64,000 bases of DNA from Albula goreensis (Eukaryota > Chordata > Actinopteri > Albuliformes > Albulidae), in assembly GCA_022829145.1 (NCBI GenBank), contig CM040753.1:17934384-17998383 (forward strand). Direction: 5' to 3'. Below, in pieces: positions 48,501-61,318 of the stretch; the first letter of the stretch is position 1; every line of letters begins with the position of its first letter. The position numbers and the translations under genes were made by a program. Under the pieces are notes generated by a model. It had not been told where the DNA came from, ran no database searches, and saw only the letters and a list, made by a program, of their open reading frames with translations.

Positions 48501-49724
48501 GCACTTCAGTGCATAGCAGCAGCACTTAGCAATACAGATTTCAGTGGTTTAAATTGTGTAAGACTGAGATTTATTTAATTAATGGAATATGTGAAATTAT
48601 TATCACATCAAGTTTTTTAACCATCACGTCTGTGCCAGGAAATATCTCCTCCAATATAAACATAAACACAGAAGGTTTCTCTAGAACCTAAATCATGTAT
48701 GGCAAAGAGCATTCTCATACCTGTCACTTCATAATTTTACTTCTGGCCTAAAAATCTATATACAAAACAAGGCCAAAAACTCTTTTAAAAACAGCACCCT
48801 CTTTTTAGAAATGATGCCAAAGATTTCAGACAAATTTTCTAATTATAAAATGATTATATTAATTTGACTCTTTTAAATGAGTCAAATTAACTGAGTTTTA
48901 ACTTGAGTTTTCAGTTCAGATGACTGAAAGCTCAAGATTGAAAGTGGTGTGAAAATATTATTTAAAATTCTAATACATCAATTGAATACTTTCATAATTC
49001 TCACCTTATTTTAATGGGCTACTCTTGTTCTGAAGTAACCAACAATCATATAAGCCACATGAGTTTCGATTAACTGACACAAATATACACCTTAAGTACA
49101 CTTGTGTACAGATAGCTGATTGAAAAAAAGTTATTCATCCTGAAAAATGAAAATGACTGTAACTTGAAATGGTAAAAGGAAATTACGTTTGTGCTTTAAA
49201 AAAACCGAGAGCTATTTAATAAGAAAAATTGTACATAGAAGGACAAGAGTGTGAGCTAAGTGAAGATCCTTCATAAAAAGGGTGCAGCAGTCAGCAAACA
49301 ACAACAGGCAACAAATAAAAATTAAACAGCATTTAGCTATTGCCCATCATAGCTGGCAAGCTAATCATTCGCGTAAAAATATTTCTACAGCTGACCTTCA
49401 GATGAAATGTGATGTCTGAAATGTTATCATTTACCTGACATATGTACCAACAAACTAAACACTTTTAAAAATGGTGTGTAGCTGTTTGTAGTTATTTCAC
49501 TTTTATCTCCGTTATTTAATTTAATGCATAGATTAGAAAGGAGATTATTTGTTTGTTCAAACATCCACAATCTACTATATTTTAAGTTTCTTTTCTACTT
49601 CTTAGATAATTCTTCATAATCTCTCTCTCTCGCTCTGTCCACTGTCCCTTTCACTCTCCCTTCCTCCTCTCCCTGTGCTCCTCTGTTTCTTCTGGCATTC
49701 TGCTTCCCCCTTGTCCATGTATCA

Positions 49725-50030
49725 ACAAACACAGGGCCGAAGGAGCGGGAGGAACTGAATTAACAGATGGTGAGGAGAGTCAATAAAGTGTACACAAATC
49801 AAGGCCCTGACACATCTGTCCTGCAGAATCTGAGTAATCTTCCCCTCCGACTCCGCGGTAACTGCCGGGACAGGCCGTGGAGTCCAGACCACAGAGACAG
49901 ATTAGGAGAACGAACTGGGAGCTCCTGTCCCAGTCCTGCACATGTAGCTGGGAATGCATGAATGAGAAAATCCTTTAGATGGAGATACAAGAGCTCAAAT
50001 TGACATTTATCATCCTATTTGGTCACAGAC
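49725..50030. promoter_or_regulatory. Candidate conserved noncoding element
   Basis: A complex GC-balanced block after a CT-rich tract: GGGCCGAAGGAGCGGGAGG, TGAATTAACAGATGGTG, CCGACTCCGCGGTAACTGCC and CAATAAAGTGTACACAAATC. Short ORFs on both strands are mutual shadows without similarity to known proteins. Confidence 0.27.
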
Positions 50031-51164
50031 AATGAAAAAAGCTCCATCTGTTTGATGCAAGATGTAAATAATTTTTTTTCCTCCCAAAATGTTCACAAAG
50101 TTCACCTTCTCATCAATCTGATGGCACACTCAGGCAGTGGTCATATTCACTTTATTTATGGGCATTGAAATGTTATGATAATGGTCAGCATGAACAACGT
50201 GCATTGATTGTCTGATATAAAATTTGTATTATCAGACCCCATGGAGGCATATGCAAATAAATGACTAATATTAGATTCTTTATAACTGTTTGGTCATATT
50301 GAATTTTGGACAGGAACTTGTACTATATGGTGCCTAGTACTTCCCCTCATACCAATTACATTGAGAATTGTTCCAGTTCCTTTTCTAATGGCTTCAACAC
50401 GGTTTCAATTAACTGTAAGATAATTTACTTACAAGACTTGTTGAAACAATTAACAACTCCTATTTAAATTTAAAACATCTTGCTTTCTAATGAAGTTAAC
50501 ATTCACAGCAAACTGTGATACTATGAACCCCATCTGTGTGTACAGAGTCTCAGGCAATAATATTAAGGTAAATGCTGCTGTTGTTCTCCAGTGTGGTCTA
50601 CCAAAACTTCGACAGCAAGCTGCCTTCATCAGCTCTTTTGTCAAAAAATGCTGCAAATAAATCTGAGTTGGAGAATAGAGTGTGCTAAATTAACACACTT
50701 TGTTTAATTTGTATATCCTGTGGTCAGAACCTTGCTCAATAAGGTGTGTGTTTTTCTTTTCTATTTCCGATAAATGACTCACATAAAGGCCTTGCCTGAG
50801 ACAGCTGTGTCACTAGTTCTGCTGAGAGTGTGTGAATAAGACCAGGCTAATTCAGGTGGGATGAGTCAAATATGAATACTAGTGTGGGAAATGCTCTGAT
50901 TAAATCTGTTTTGAATTTTACATATAAAATATGAGAGCAGTGAATGCAGCGCAAGTGCACCCCCCCTCCCCCAAAGACCTGCTATTAATAGATATAAAAA
51001 CAAAATTTGATCTATAACATGGCTATAATAGTTTACATCATTTAAGAGTCTGCTTTTTAGAAATGGAATAAACAGTTGTATATTGCAAATATGTAGACAA
51101 CTTGCATACACATAATGGTAAATGCATTTAATGACAATGTTTTTTCAGAAAATGTATGTTTGAA

Positions 51165-51385
51165 AGCAAAGTATACAGGTTAGGAAGCTTTGACTCTAAA
51201 CTGAGGGCTGCAGGTTTAATCCCTGTGCTGGGAATTCCATTGTTCACTTGAGCGAGGTACTTCACCTGAGCTGCAGCAGTAAATATCCAGCTGTAAACAT
51301 GGATTGTGTTTAAAATTGCAAGCTGTGCAAGTAAGTCTGAATAATGGAATCTGCAAAATGCATAAATTTAATGGTATGCAATGCA
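51165..51385 (+). mobile_element. tRNA-derived fish SINE, degraded copy
   Basis: Head: GGTTAGGAAGCTTTGACTC with a B-box-like AGGTTTAATCCCTG. Body: CACTTGAGCGAGGTACTTCA and CAGTAAATATCCAGCTGTAA. Tail: ATCTGCAAAATGCATAAATT. It is the same broad family as the minus-strand copy at 22722-23152 and a good guide to that copy's layout. A transcription-competent promoter is unlikely given the B-box changes. Confidence 0.75.
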
Positions 51386-53651
51386 TGCTGCAATATTTGA
51401 ATGTTTCAGATGTATTCTCAAATTTTGTAACATCTGTTTTGAACTTCATAATGTACTTGATTTCATTATATATTTTTTTTTCTTAAGGGTGCTCTCATAC
51501 ACCATACTGCTATACTGCTACTGCTCCCAGGTGTAGAACTGCTTGGTAGCCCACTCTAATGTTTAAAAGGAAACAGAGTCACGTTGAGCTTTAATTGCAG
51601 ATAAACCATTAAGGATCAAAGGCCATGATTATAACATGAGGTTAGGGGACGATGAGGTACTCACTGAGCAAACCAAGACTTTATGTATACAGTGCTAGTT
51701 TATAATGAAAAAATGCTCTTGTAGTGCAGTGATTAGAATGCCTCATATGTATTCATAAAACAAAAGTTCAAGAATGACACAAAAACACTTGCAAGAGAAA
51801 TCTTAGTAAAAAATGAAAAACAGAAACATCAAACAGATTTAATCAGGCGAGGTCGATAAGTATCCAGCCCCGGTTAATTCCCAACAAATTATCTAATCCA
51901 GATGTGTCACTTAGAGTGTAAACACAGTGCCCCGCAGAATCATAAAATAAATAAGCATGAAAGGGGTTTAGAGTTTCAAACAGTGCCTAACCCCAGTCCA
52001 GGACCTTTCCACTCCCCCTCCTCAGCCTTTTTCAAACAGGAAAATGTAAATATGGTAATATTTAGCACGTGTTTTAAAACAGATCAGTTTTCTCCAGTGA
52101 ACAAAAAAAAAAGAAAAAGAAAAAACAGGCCCACACAGGAAAAAAGGCCTCCCCAGATTTTAGTGTGTTCCTCTAATTCTGCACGTGGACCCTGAGCTCT
52201 GGGCTCTCTTATCCTTTTCTTTGGGGGGTGGAGGGTGGCAGACGGGTAAAGGGAGATTGGACGGTGTGGTCTTGGCCCTTTTTGAACTGTACATGCACCC
52301 AGCTTGTGAATGTAGCAATGTAACATGAAAATGCTGCACTCTGATGGGTTGGGGGTAATCCATTTGTATGCTAGGGTAATGTTTCTGTCTGTGTGGAGAA
52401 GTGATGGGATGGGGGAAGAAGAGAGTAGGGAGGAGAGAGAGGAGAGAAGGCGGAGCAAAGGCGGGTGGGTGGGGGGACAGGAGACTCAAAACATATGGAT
52501 GTGTTTAAGGACCACCAGGGAAGGGAAACTTGTGCATTTTCGCATAAACCCAGATAAACTCCAAATATGTAATTACATGGGGTTTAAGGGGTTGTCTGTA
52601 GCTGATTCATTCAGGAATTTCTGGTCATGTCTTTGGGAGTTGTTGTACAGTAATTCTTTGCGTTTTCTATGTGATGGAATTACAGCTTTAGTGTTTTCGG
52701 GGGCCACACTTTTAACAGAACATCACTCTGTGCATGAAGGCCATCACCCCTCCCCCATCCCACTTTTATAAGATCAGGAGAAGAATAAAAAAGTGGAGGG
52801 AAAAAAAGAAATCGGTAAAATTGCAGAAAAAAGGGACACTCATAAAATATCTGAAGCATGTTTTAAAACTTTCATCGCATCCAGTATTTATAGTTCTTCG
52901 ATTCCATGTCAGTGTTTGTAGCCAATTTGTTGTGCTCCAATAAATAGACTGCCCTATTTATCAACGGTCCACATGGCAGTCATTTATGGGTTCTAACGAG
53001 AGGCAGATGTGTGTTGTATATATTTTCACGTGCAGGTTTTTGAGGTGCTGACAGACTGGCACAGATAGCTAGATGTACAACCTCAGACTCTGACTCCTGA
53101 ATTTGGTGAAAACGGCACCATCTACTTCTTGCTGTCAGACATTAGTGTTGGTGAACTTACCTTTGCAATCCTGCATCCACTGTTCAAAACCACATCACTA
53201 TTGATCCACATGACTATTTTTGTAAAAAATTATACTGCAATACCTCCACCATCAGGAGGTGAATGAACATCCCTTCTTAAGAGAACTAGGAGTTTGGATT
53301 CACACTGTTTGAAATTATGTGGCATATTTAAGCAAGACTGCTTAAATGAAATATAGCATGTGATATATCTAGTAAGCAAAGACTGAAAAGCGCACATACA
53401 CAAACACAAACTCAGCACACACACCCACATATTCGGCATTCCAATGAACCTTAACTTAGCCTGGCTAATGTCCCTGCGTACTCTACAGTGCATGTGTGCA
53501 TGTGTATGTGTGTGTGCGAGTGTGTTGCCAATTATCTCGGCTATAAATACAAGAACTCCATCCGTCACTGAGTTTCTGGGTGGCTGAAGCAATGCCTTAA
53601 TTGGTTTCAGATGGTCCCCTAGTTCTCTCCCGTACTAGAGCTTCATCACAT

Positions 53652-53652
53652 G

Positions 53653-53697
<45 letters not shown>
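53652..53697. repeat. (GT)n(GA)n compound microsatellite
   Basis: About 12 GT units followed by about 10 GA units. Confidence 0.96.
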
Positions 53698-53698
<1 letters not shown>

Positions 53699-54445
53699 GG
53701 CCCAATGGGCCAAACAGGGAGAGGAGAAAAAAACTATGACTGACAAGAAGGAAGTAAACACAAGGAGAGTGAAGGGATAAACAAGTAGACATTAAATTAT
53801 TCTTAAACTTCCTCCCCAGATCCTGCATTCTCTCAGTGTATTGTAAAGAGAGAGAAAGGGGTGAAGGGTTGACCAGGGTTCCACCACTGTCAAGGGAGAG
53901 AGGATTAGGAGATTTTTTGACAAATTATTGGACGTTTCTTTTTCCTTTAATTCTACATACTTTTTGTCGTTCTTTTGTTGTGATTATTATTATTTTTTGC
54001 AAGCAGCAAAGTCCTCCCCACTGTCAGGAATTCAGTGAATGCCCCAATTCAGCCAAAACAAACTGTTTCTGGGGCAGGTTGAGGGAGGGTGACTCCACAA
54101 TGCTTACCGACTGACTTGGATCAAAAAATAAAGGGAAAAAAGCTACACTGTATTCACACACAAAAACTGCCGCTAACCTCTACATAAATCTTTTTGCGTT
54201 GCGGGGTTTGTCTGTGCACTCTGCCAAAATCAGATTCTAATAAACTGTGCCGGCTTCTGGCCCACAAGTCATCTACATATCTACAAGCAACTCACTGGTT
54301 TCCCTAGTGGTGGAGAGACCTGAGCCTGCTTGGAGATCAGATAATCAGATTTTATATGCAGTTTAGTAAAATTAAATCAAATGTGCAATTCCTTCATGGC
54401 AATATCTTCAATTTAACCTTCATTGCTATAAACTGTAGTACTGTA

Positions 54446-54660
54446 ATAATAATAACAATTATTATTATTATTATTATTTATTTGTTTGTTTGTTTGTTTG
54501 CCCCTCATTAAATCACATACAGGGGTTGGTTTAGAGGGCCAGATGTAGACAGCCGAATGTTTGTAGAATTTGACCAGGATGTTGGTCAGTATTATTATTA
54601 TTATTAGTATTATTATTGTTGTTGTTTCTGTTGTTGTTGTTGTTTTTTATTTATTATTGT
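54446..54660. repeat. ATT / TTTG / GTT simple-repeat cluster
   Basis: (ATT)n at 54460-54478, then (TTTG)n to about 54499. A second cluster of ATT and GTT units occupies about 54590-54660. Confidence 0.85.
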
Positions 54661-54689
54661 AATTAATGCAAATGTTGTGTTATGTTGCA

Positions 54690-54990
54690 GGATTAATGAC
54701 TGTAGAAGAGTATGCGCGGCAGTACTGGTAAAGCCCACTGGAATGCTTGCTGGTGTAACACAGTTTTAGCACTCAGCCCACAGCAGCCGTCACGCCATTG
54801 ACAGCTCCCCCTCCCCGGATTAGCACCTTCACGAGAGGGGAGGAGGTGTCGCGCGCAGAGTTTGACCTGCAGCTGATCCCTGGGGAAGTGTGGTGGCTAA
54901 TCAATGGACATGTATTAACTCTAAATTAGTATCGAGCGAAAAGCGACACTCTGTCTTGTGTGACCGCAAGCCTGCATAAAAAATGTTAGA
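54690..54990. promoter_or_regulatory. Candidate conserved noncoding element
   Basis: Sharply distinct from flanking ATT repeats: CGCCATTGACAGCTCCCCC, CCGGATTAGCACCTTCACG, GAGGTGTCGCGCGCAGAG, GTGGCTAATCAATGGACATG, TCTAAATTAGTATCGAGCG. Several TAAT/ATTA cores and a CAGCTG E-box lie within 200 bp. This is among the most enhancer-like blocks in the window. Confidence 0.33.
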
Positions 54991-55123
54991 TGCCTTAAGA
55001 TGACTGTTTCCACCAAAAATGTTTGTAGCATAGTTTATAATTAAAATCTATTCCATTATCTTTAGTATTATTGTGTTTTAAATAATAAAAACAGCAACCA
55101 CAATAATAATACTTACTATTAAT

Positions 55124-55129
55124 AATAAA

Positions 55130-55179
<50 letters not shown>

Positions 55180-55196
55180 GTAGTAGTAGTAGTAGT
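55124..55196. repeat. (ATT)n then (TAG)n microsatellite
   Basis: About 16 ATT units followed by six TAG/GTA units. Confidence 0.96.
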
Positions 55197-56089
55197 TGCA
55201 GTGGTAGCAGAAGTACTAGTAGCAGTAGTAACTAGTAGTCCAGTGGTAGCAGCTGAGGTAGGAGTAGAATTATTTAATACATTTTCACAAAAATAACTGC
55301 ACAGTGCAGCAGTGAAACACTTTTATTTAATTCCATAAATGCACACGCACTTATGGATTCTACAGTGAAGAGCATGCTTTGAAGTCGTATTCAAGCTGTT
55401 TCCGCGCTCTGGCATCATTGACATGAATCTTCACTGCTGCACTGGGCGAGACGTGGGCAATAAAAATGTAAAATAGCACATTTCGACACAACACTTACAG
55501 ACACTGTACGAAGGCTCAACTTTGCAAAACAATCAATTTCAATCAATTGTGGAGAAGGAGAAAGTTTTACAGGTTCCACAACCAACACATTTTAGGTCAT
55601 GCCATAGGGCAAATCGCATGTATTCCACCATACAAATGACTTTACGTTAGCCGACCTCTTGTGGCTATAATCGGTTGGGGATGACGGGAGTTGAAATGGC
55701 AACACTATAGCAGGAGAGAAGTTGCAGGTCGTCGTGTCAAGTTGTTGTTTAATGGAATGTGGGACACTAACCTCAAATACAAAGCGAAAGTTTTGGCCTG
55801 GGGAATTCATACATGCACGTCGGGCGGTTGGCAAATGCACAGTCCTGCGCTGTTTGAGGTAGTGGACTTTTGATTTTGCTGTTATTAATGTTTTAATACT
55901 GGCTCTTTGTAGTTGCAGATTTTCTTGTAATAATTAATTGTTGTTCTCAGAGCTGTTGGGGTGTTTGTGCCTCATTAACGAGCTTGTAGGCAATCGACAA
56001 AGTGTTGCTAAATGTTTTGAAGCCAATAACTTAGAACAAATCATGCTTGAGAGTGTATGGTGGCTAGCGCTTTGTGCGTGTGTATGGTG

Positions 56090-56350
56090 GCAGAACGAAG
56101 GAGCTGAGAGGGGTGGGCTGACAATATCCACACCAATTAGAAGTCTTTTGCTGCTCGAATGGCTTTGCAGAAACCCGGAATGCTAAACTCCCATAAATCC
56201 ATTAAATCCCCCTCATTAGTGCACGAGCTTTATTACCGTTCTCAAGAGGGGCGTGCAGGCTCTTAGATTCCCACCAGGAATCGCCTCGTGCTCCGATATA
56301 AACAGTCATTAACGCACGCTGCGCCAATTAAACTACCATGAAGTCAGTTA
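56090..56350. promoter_or_regulatory. Candidate conserved noncoding element, homeodomain-core rich
   Basis: Contains CCACACCAATTAGAAGTC, CCCATAAATCCATTAAATCC, CCTCATTAGTGCACGAGC, CAGTCATTAACGCACGC and GCCAATTAAACTACC: at least five ATTA-type cores mixed with CpGs within 260 bp, and no repeats. This resembles developmental enhancers near forkhead-gene deserts, but only alignment can show it. Confidence 0.38.
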
Positions 56351-57479
56351 AGTAGAACATCAGTATCTACAAAGGTGTAGGCCAACGTTAAATTAAATAA
56401 ATACCTAATATTTCACGTGTCACAAATACTGCATGATTCCTAAAGTTCCTATGCAAGAAAATAATGCAGTGAGAGGGTACATGTACACAGGCTTGGGGAT
56501 CTGTACATTTAATAAATTATCAACTATATGCATTATGTTGTGCCCTAATTCTTTTTCCGTAATGTTTTTGCTCCTGGAAAGCTACTGTATTATCTCCCCA
56601 CATTGTCTGGTGGATAATTTGGAAATTTGAGAAACCAAATCCCAAGGTAAATTATTTAAACGGCGTGTTTTGAAATTAAATTTTCATGTAGTTTCCTGTG
56701 GAAAAATAACATGTCTATACAAACCTATTACCCTCACTCATTTTAAATGATAAAGTTAAAAAGCCATAAAAACTCCAAACTGAAAACTGTTCAAATGTTC
56801 CATGGTCATTCAAGTTGAGACATGTATTTTATGTTTGTTATGTATTTTGTAGTCATATAAGTTCTCCACACAGAATTGGTTTTATGAAACATTTAATAGT
56901 GAATACAAATGTATCAATCAACTGCAATGTTTACAGTTTTTAAACTTCTGCACCTTGTAAAGAATGTAAATCTATAGCTAATGTACACACAAAATGCGGA
57001 TATATATGCACAGATTTTTACTACAGAAATAGAAAAATAATACTTTCATAAAAATGCTTGATATGCTGTCAATCATTCTGTTTGTTGAGTCTTGTCCTAA
57101 ATGGTGTAATGGAGATAAGTATTTACTGATTTTGTGTTTTTTTTCTTTATTTTCACTGTATATGTGAATTCATTTTCATTATGAATATGTCATGCCAATC
57201 AATACAGCTGAGACTGAGAACAGTAAATGACAGGTGAAATATTGTTGAATGATTTATTGTTTATGAATGATTTATGTGATGTTTCAAACCTTCTGTTCGT
57301 TGTCTAATCTGGTTATTTAAAATTACAGAGAAACAATTAGAGAGAGAGATAGAGAATGAGAGAGTTGTAATAGAGGGTTTCTGGGGTGGAGGGCAGGACA
57401 GTAGACACTCTGCTGGTAAGAGAGAGAGGGGCTTGAAGGCTGCACTCTGGAGTGTAGGCCCTTGTGCAAATGGAGATGT

Positions 57480-57740
57480 GCTGAACCTCTGGTAACCTGT
57501 ATCGCCCAAGATAAAATATTTATATATGCCATTGTCTAATGGAGCGCTCCCTGAGTAGCGCCTTAATTTGTTTTTCTCCCCTGCAAATTAATTCCCTCCC
57601 CATCATCAACGTCGGTGCTGATAGTGATTACTGCTGTCCTATCCGTCGCCCCCGCTAAAACAAGCTCTCCAGATATTTTAATGCTCAAACTCCACTTTAC
57701 AATTATACTTCATCCTGACACATACATTTCCATAGACTTC
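57480..57740. promoter_or_regulatory. Candidate conserved noncoding element
   Basis: Complex sequence with TGTCTAATGGAGCGCTCCC, GCCTTAATTTGTTTTTCTCC, GCAAATTAATTCCCTCCCC and GATAGTGATTACTGCTG, CpGs at GTCGGTGC and CCGTCGCCCCCGC. It has a TTAATT core cluster, and no splice-flanked frame. Confidence 0.33.
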
Positions 57741-59254
57741 ACTAAAGGTGAAGCAGAGACACTTCAGAAGTGGAGAGACAAAGCTCTTCCACTCTTCTTC
57801 CTCCACTTCTCTTCCTTCCTGTTCTTGCACATTCACCTCCATCTACCCAGCCATGGCTCTCCTATTTTCTCTCCCACTGCAAAAGCATCAAGCTTAAAAA
57901 AAAAAAACCTATATTTGTGGAGCACATGGTGAAAACTATCTTTGCCAATGAAAATGTTTGCAAAAGAAAAGAGAATAATGATTGTACCTGTCAGTGTTTT
58001 TCTCAGTCAGTGTCTCTCAATTTGTGTGATTGGGGGGTGGGGTGGGGGGTTCTCTGAGCTGAGTAATTAATTCATTTCCACAGGGAGATGTTGTTCAGCA
58101 TGGAGGGAAGTATAGCCTCTCAATGAGAAATAAATTAAGATTAGAAACATGCCTGGTGCAAATAATCAATACCCAGGAGTATAAAGAACATTTTAACCAT
58201 ATCTGCTGTTCTGCTCAATACATAGCATGGCTTGACAAATATTAAAGGCTAAATTAAATATCAGACATATGGTTTATTAACCTCGGATTCCTCTGCATAT
58301 AGCATATGGTCATTCCCTGTGTCTTCTTTGCCACAGTGATTTTGTGAGGTCAGACTTGATATAAGGAGATTCCCACCCAGATTTAAGATTCTCCATGTAT
58401 GAAAACAACAACAGACATGTTAAGAACATGTACACTCTGGATATCCTCAACATTGTTCATAAATCTCTGTGCATTGGATCATTGATCCTATGAAAAGTCA
58501 ACCACTGAGCAGCACTTTGCTCCCCCTATGTGAAAAGAGTGCAAGCTGCCCAACAAAAGAACAAAGTAGAGAGCTAATGCAACCAAATAGAGAGTGCTGT
58601 TCTACATTTATTTTCAGTTAAGGTTATCTATGAACAAATGTTTAAGTACAGTGGTTTTTTGCTCTGTGTCCAGATGGATGGCACATATGTAGGTTTTGGT
58701 TTCTATCAGTTACTGTGCTTCAATTAGTTAACTTTTGGTGTGCACTATCACTGCTGGACGAGTACATTAGACCACAGAAAAACATTTTTATATGGACACA
58801 AGAACATTCACCAGCTGCCTTCGTAAGCTTATTGCCTATTCTAAAATGCAAGATCACATTAATGTTGGGGTATCAAATAAGAAGTGACAATAAAAGTTGG
58901 CATGTAATTCAGAAATAGATATTTTTTAAAAGGCTGCATTCCCACAAAACTTAATTTACTTATAGTCAATGATCAGCCAGTGGAAAAATACTAGTCTCAT
59001 ATATAAATCTAATATCAGAAATATTCTCAACCCATTGTCTGCCTTGGTATTGCAGAATAGTTTGTAAATATATGTAACAATTGTAAGTAAGAGGAGTTTA
59101 CTTGGTCTTCTTAGCTGAAGATGTAATATGAGAAAATATTAACTGAAACCAACATTGAAACCACTCTGCTAAAAAACAACAATAGAGAGGCATCCCTACA
59201 TGGAATATATTTTGGCAAGGGAATGGAGTTGGGCACAACAAAGGCTGGAAACAG

Positions 59255-59306
59255 ACCTTGTGTGTGTGTGTGTGTTTGTGTGAGAGAGAGAATGAGAGAG
59301 AGAGAG
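59255..59306. repeat. (TG)n(GA)n microsatellite
   Basis: A TG tract followed by GAGAGAGAGAATGAGAGAG. Confidence 0.93.
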
Positions 59307-60289
59307 CAGACAAACGATCAACAAGCTATTGCACACAAGTGGCACCCTTACAGGGGTACAGGCTAACACCTTCTCTCCCCTCTGACACTGATTGAAGAAT
59401 AGATTTTGAGGGAAGGCAAAACACAGGCCAAGAGGGCAATGATGACAAGCTTTTTTTCTTCCTCCCTTCCTCCAGTCCTTCCAAAGCTTTGAGTAGTGGC
59501 AGAAAAGGTTGTCTGCGGGGTCAGCCAGAGAAGATAGAAGCCACTCTGAAGACATCAAGGAGAAAGAGCGATCTTTCATCTGACAGAGCGATCACATTTA
59601 AAACTGCATTACTGCCAACCACAATCAAACCGCAGCTGCTAAGAGCTGCAGAATGTGGTTTGAGAGGCCTTGTACACATCTGATCTGACACCTTGAATCA
59701 TCATTCCGTGCTATTATTATTATTATTATTGTTATTATTACTGCAAGCCTTGGTGAGTCTACATCAGTGCATTGTAAGAGTGAGTTAATACTGTCCCACA
59801 GATTCCCCCAGACAGTTAGACAACATTACTTTCTGACAGAAGAGGATATAAAAAAGACTTCGTAAAAAGGCAAAAAATATGAACACTTCTAACAAAAATA
59901 ATCCAGGGCATGATGTAACTTTATGTAATTCAATTTCACTCTAACTCAATTTAAAATATCACATATGAATCTGCAGAGCATCAAAACCCAAACTGTATGG
60001 AAAATGTGGACAGGGATTTATCTTGGAATGATCTTTGCTGGGACATCCTGAAATGTGGGTAGAGGCCCCTCTGAAACAGTGAATCAAGTTAATGAATTTA
60101 TTTCTTGCAAGAATCTTGGAAACGGCTTCAGGAAAATATAGTGTAGTGATATTCAAGAGACAATATTTGAAGTGCTAAATCGAGCATGTAATTTCATACT
60201 GCTTCCTGAGTGGTTCAGTTGCATCTTTTCTTATGTTCAAGCATAGCAAAGTGAATTAAAATTTACCCCTTTTGATATTTATCTCACCA

Positions 60290-60560
60290 AATACCTTCCC
60301 TTTATTGGCACTTGCCACACAGCCAGACATCACATGGGAGCAGGAAAGCTCTTCTAATTCACCAGTCTGGCAAATTGAATAGCGCTCTGGCTGATTCCTG
60401 TTTTTTAACCACAGCTTAAGCTTGTCTCTAAACTAATGGGCTGAACTGTTAAAAAAGACACTGAATGATTAAAAAACCCTGGGAGTTGCCTGAAGGATTT
60501 AAACATTAGAGGCATTGAGCTCACTCCGTGGCCGGATTCAGTTTCTTTAAACTTTCAATT
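60290..60560. promoter_or_regulatory. Candidate conserved noncoding element
   Basis: GGCACTTGCCACACAGCCAG, CTCTTCTAATTCACCAGTC, GCAAATTGAATAGCGCTCTG and ACCCTGGGAGTTGCCTG in complex sequence. The moderate motif richness marks it out from its AT-rich flanks. Confidence 0.25.
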
Positions 60561-61046
60561 ATCGTTACTGTTGTTATTTTGAGTATTTTTATAAGGAAAT
60601 GTAAGAAGCACTAGTGATGGGTTTTTATGTGAGAGCGAGTTGGGATGAATGACTTAATTGATTCATTATGACACCTATACAGGGGGAAAGCAGGCCCTCC
60701 GTTGTGTGGGTTTCACAGGAGTGACATGCATACCCTCCCTCATTCCCTGTCTGTCTTTTGGCCCCATCACCTCTCTGTTATACGTCTATTTCTCCTTCAC
60801 TCTGAACTTCCATCTTTCTGCCTTTTCCTTTTTAGCCTTATCTTTTTTTCATCTGCAAGCCTCCTCCCCACTCACTTTCTCTGGTTTCTTGTTTTTTTTC
60901 TAATGTCATTCCTCTTCCATTTACACTTTTCCCCTGTTCTCTCCCAGTTTTTCAAATCAGCAACTCAGTGCGAGTCTCTCTTCCCACAACACTTTGGCTT
61001 GCTCAAGGGTCATACCTACATCACAGAACAGAGCAGCCCAGTGCTC

Positions 61047-61318
61047 CCATTCGCAAAGAGTCTCACAGTAGCACCTCTGATCTAGGATCAGTTTTACCTT
61101 TTAGTTCATAATGTGTAAAGGTTTTATATGAGGGTATATATAGGGGGAAACCTGATCCTAGATCAACATTCCTATTCTAAAGCACTTAATGAATATTGGC
61201 CCTGATCTAGGATCAGATTTGCTTTTTAGCTCATAATATAAATGGCTGGGATATGGCCAAGAGTACCCTGATCCCAGATCAGCACTACCACTCAGAGATG
61301 CATTATGAATGCAGGCCC
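61047..61318. mobile_element. Tandem pair of palindromic MITEs (CTGATCTAGGATCAG family)
   Basis: Unit one, 61047-61200, has CTGATCTAGGATCAG near its left end and CCTGATCCTAGATCA near its right, with TTTTAGTTCATAATG in the middle. Unit two, 61200-61318, repeats the order (CTGATCTAGGATCAGATTTG, TTTTTAGCTCATAATA, CTGATCCCAGATCAG). The ends AATGAATATTGGCCC and TTATGAATGCAGGCCC correspond. I recognise this palindromic family as widespread in fish genomes. No coding capacity. Confidence 0.75.

Larger units (their letters stand above)
48501..61046. other. Intergenic region, no coding sequence
   Basis: AT-rich DNA with ATT/GTT arrays near 54446-54660 and 55124-55196, a SINE at 51165-51385, and possible regulatory blocks at 49725-50030, 54690-54990, 56090-56350, 57480-57740 and 60290-60560. 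No open frame has recognisable protein features. Confidence 0.7.

Noticed and set aside
52325-52771. 148-codon plus-strand ORF
   Set aside because: Passes through a GA-rich stretch; no domain or splice support.
55651-55665. Possible CTCF motif on minus strand (CCACAAGAGGTCGG)
   Set aside because: Two core mismatches, including the GGC triplet.
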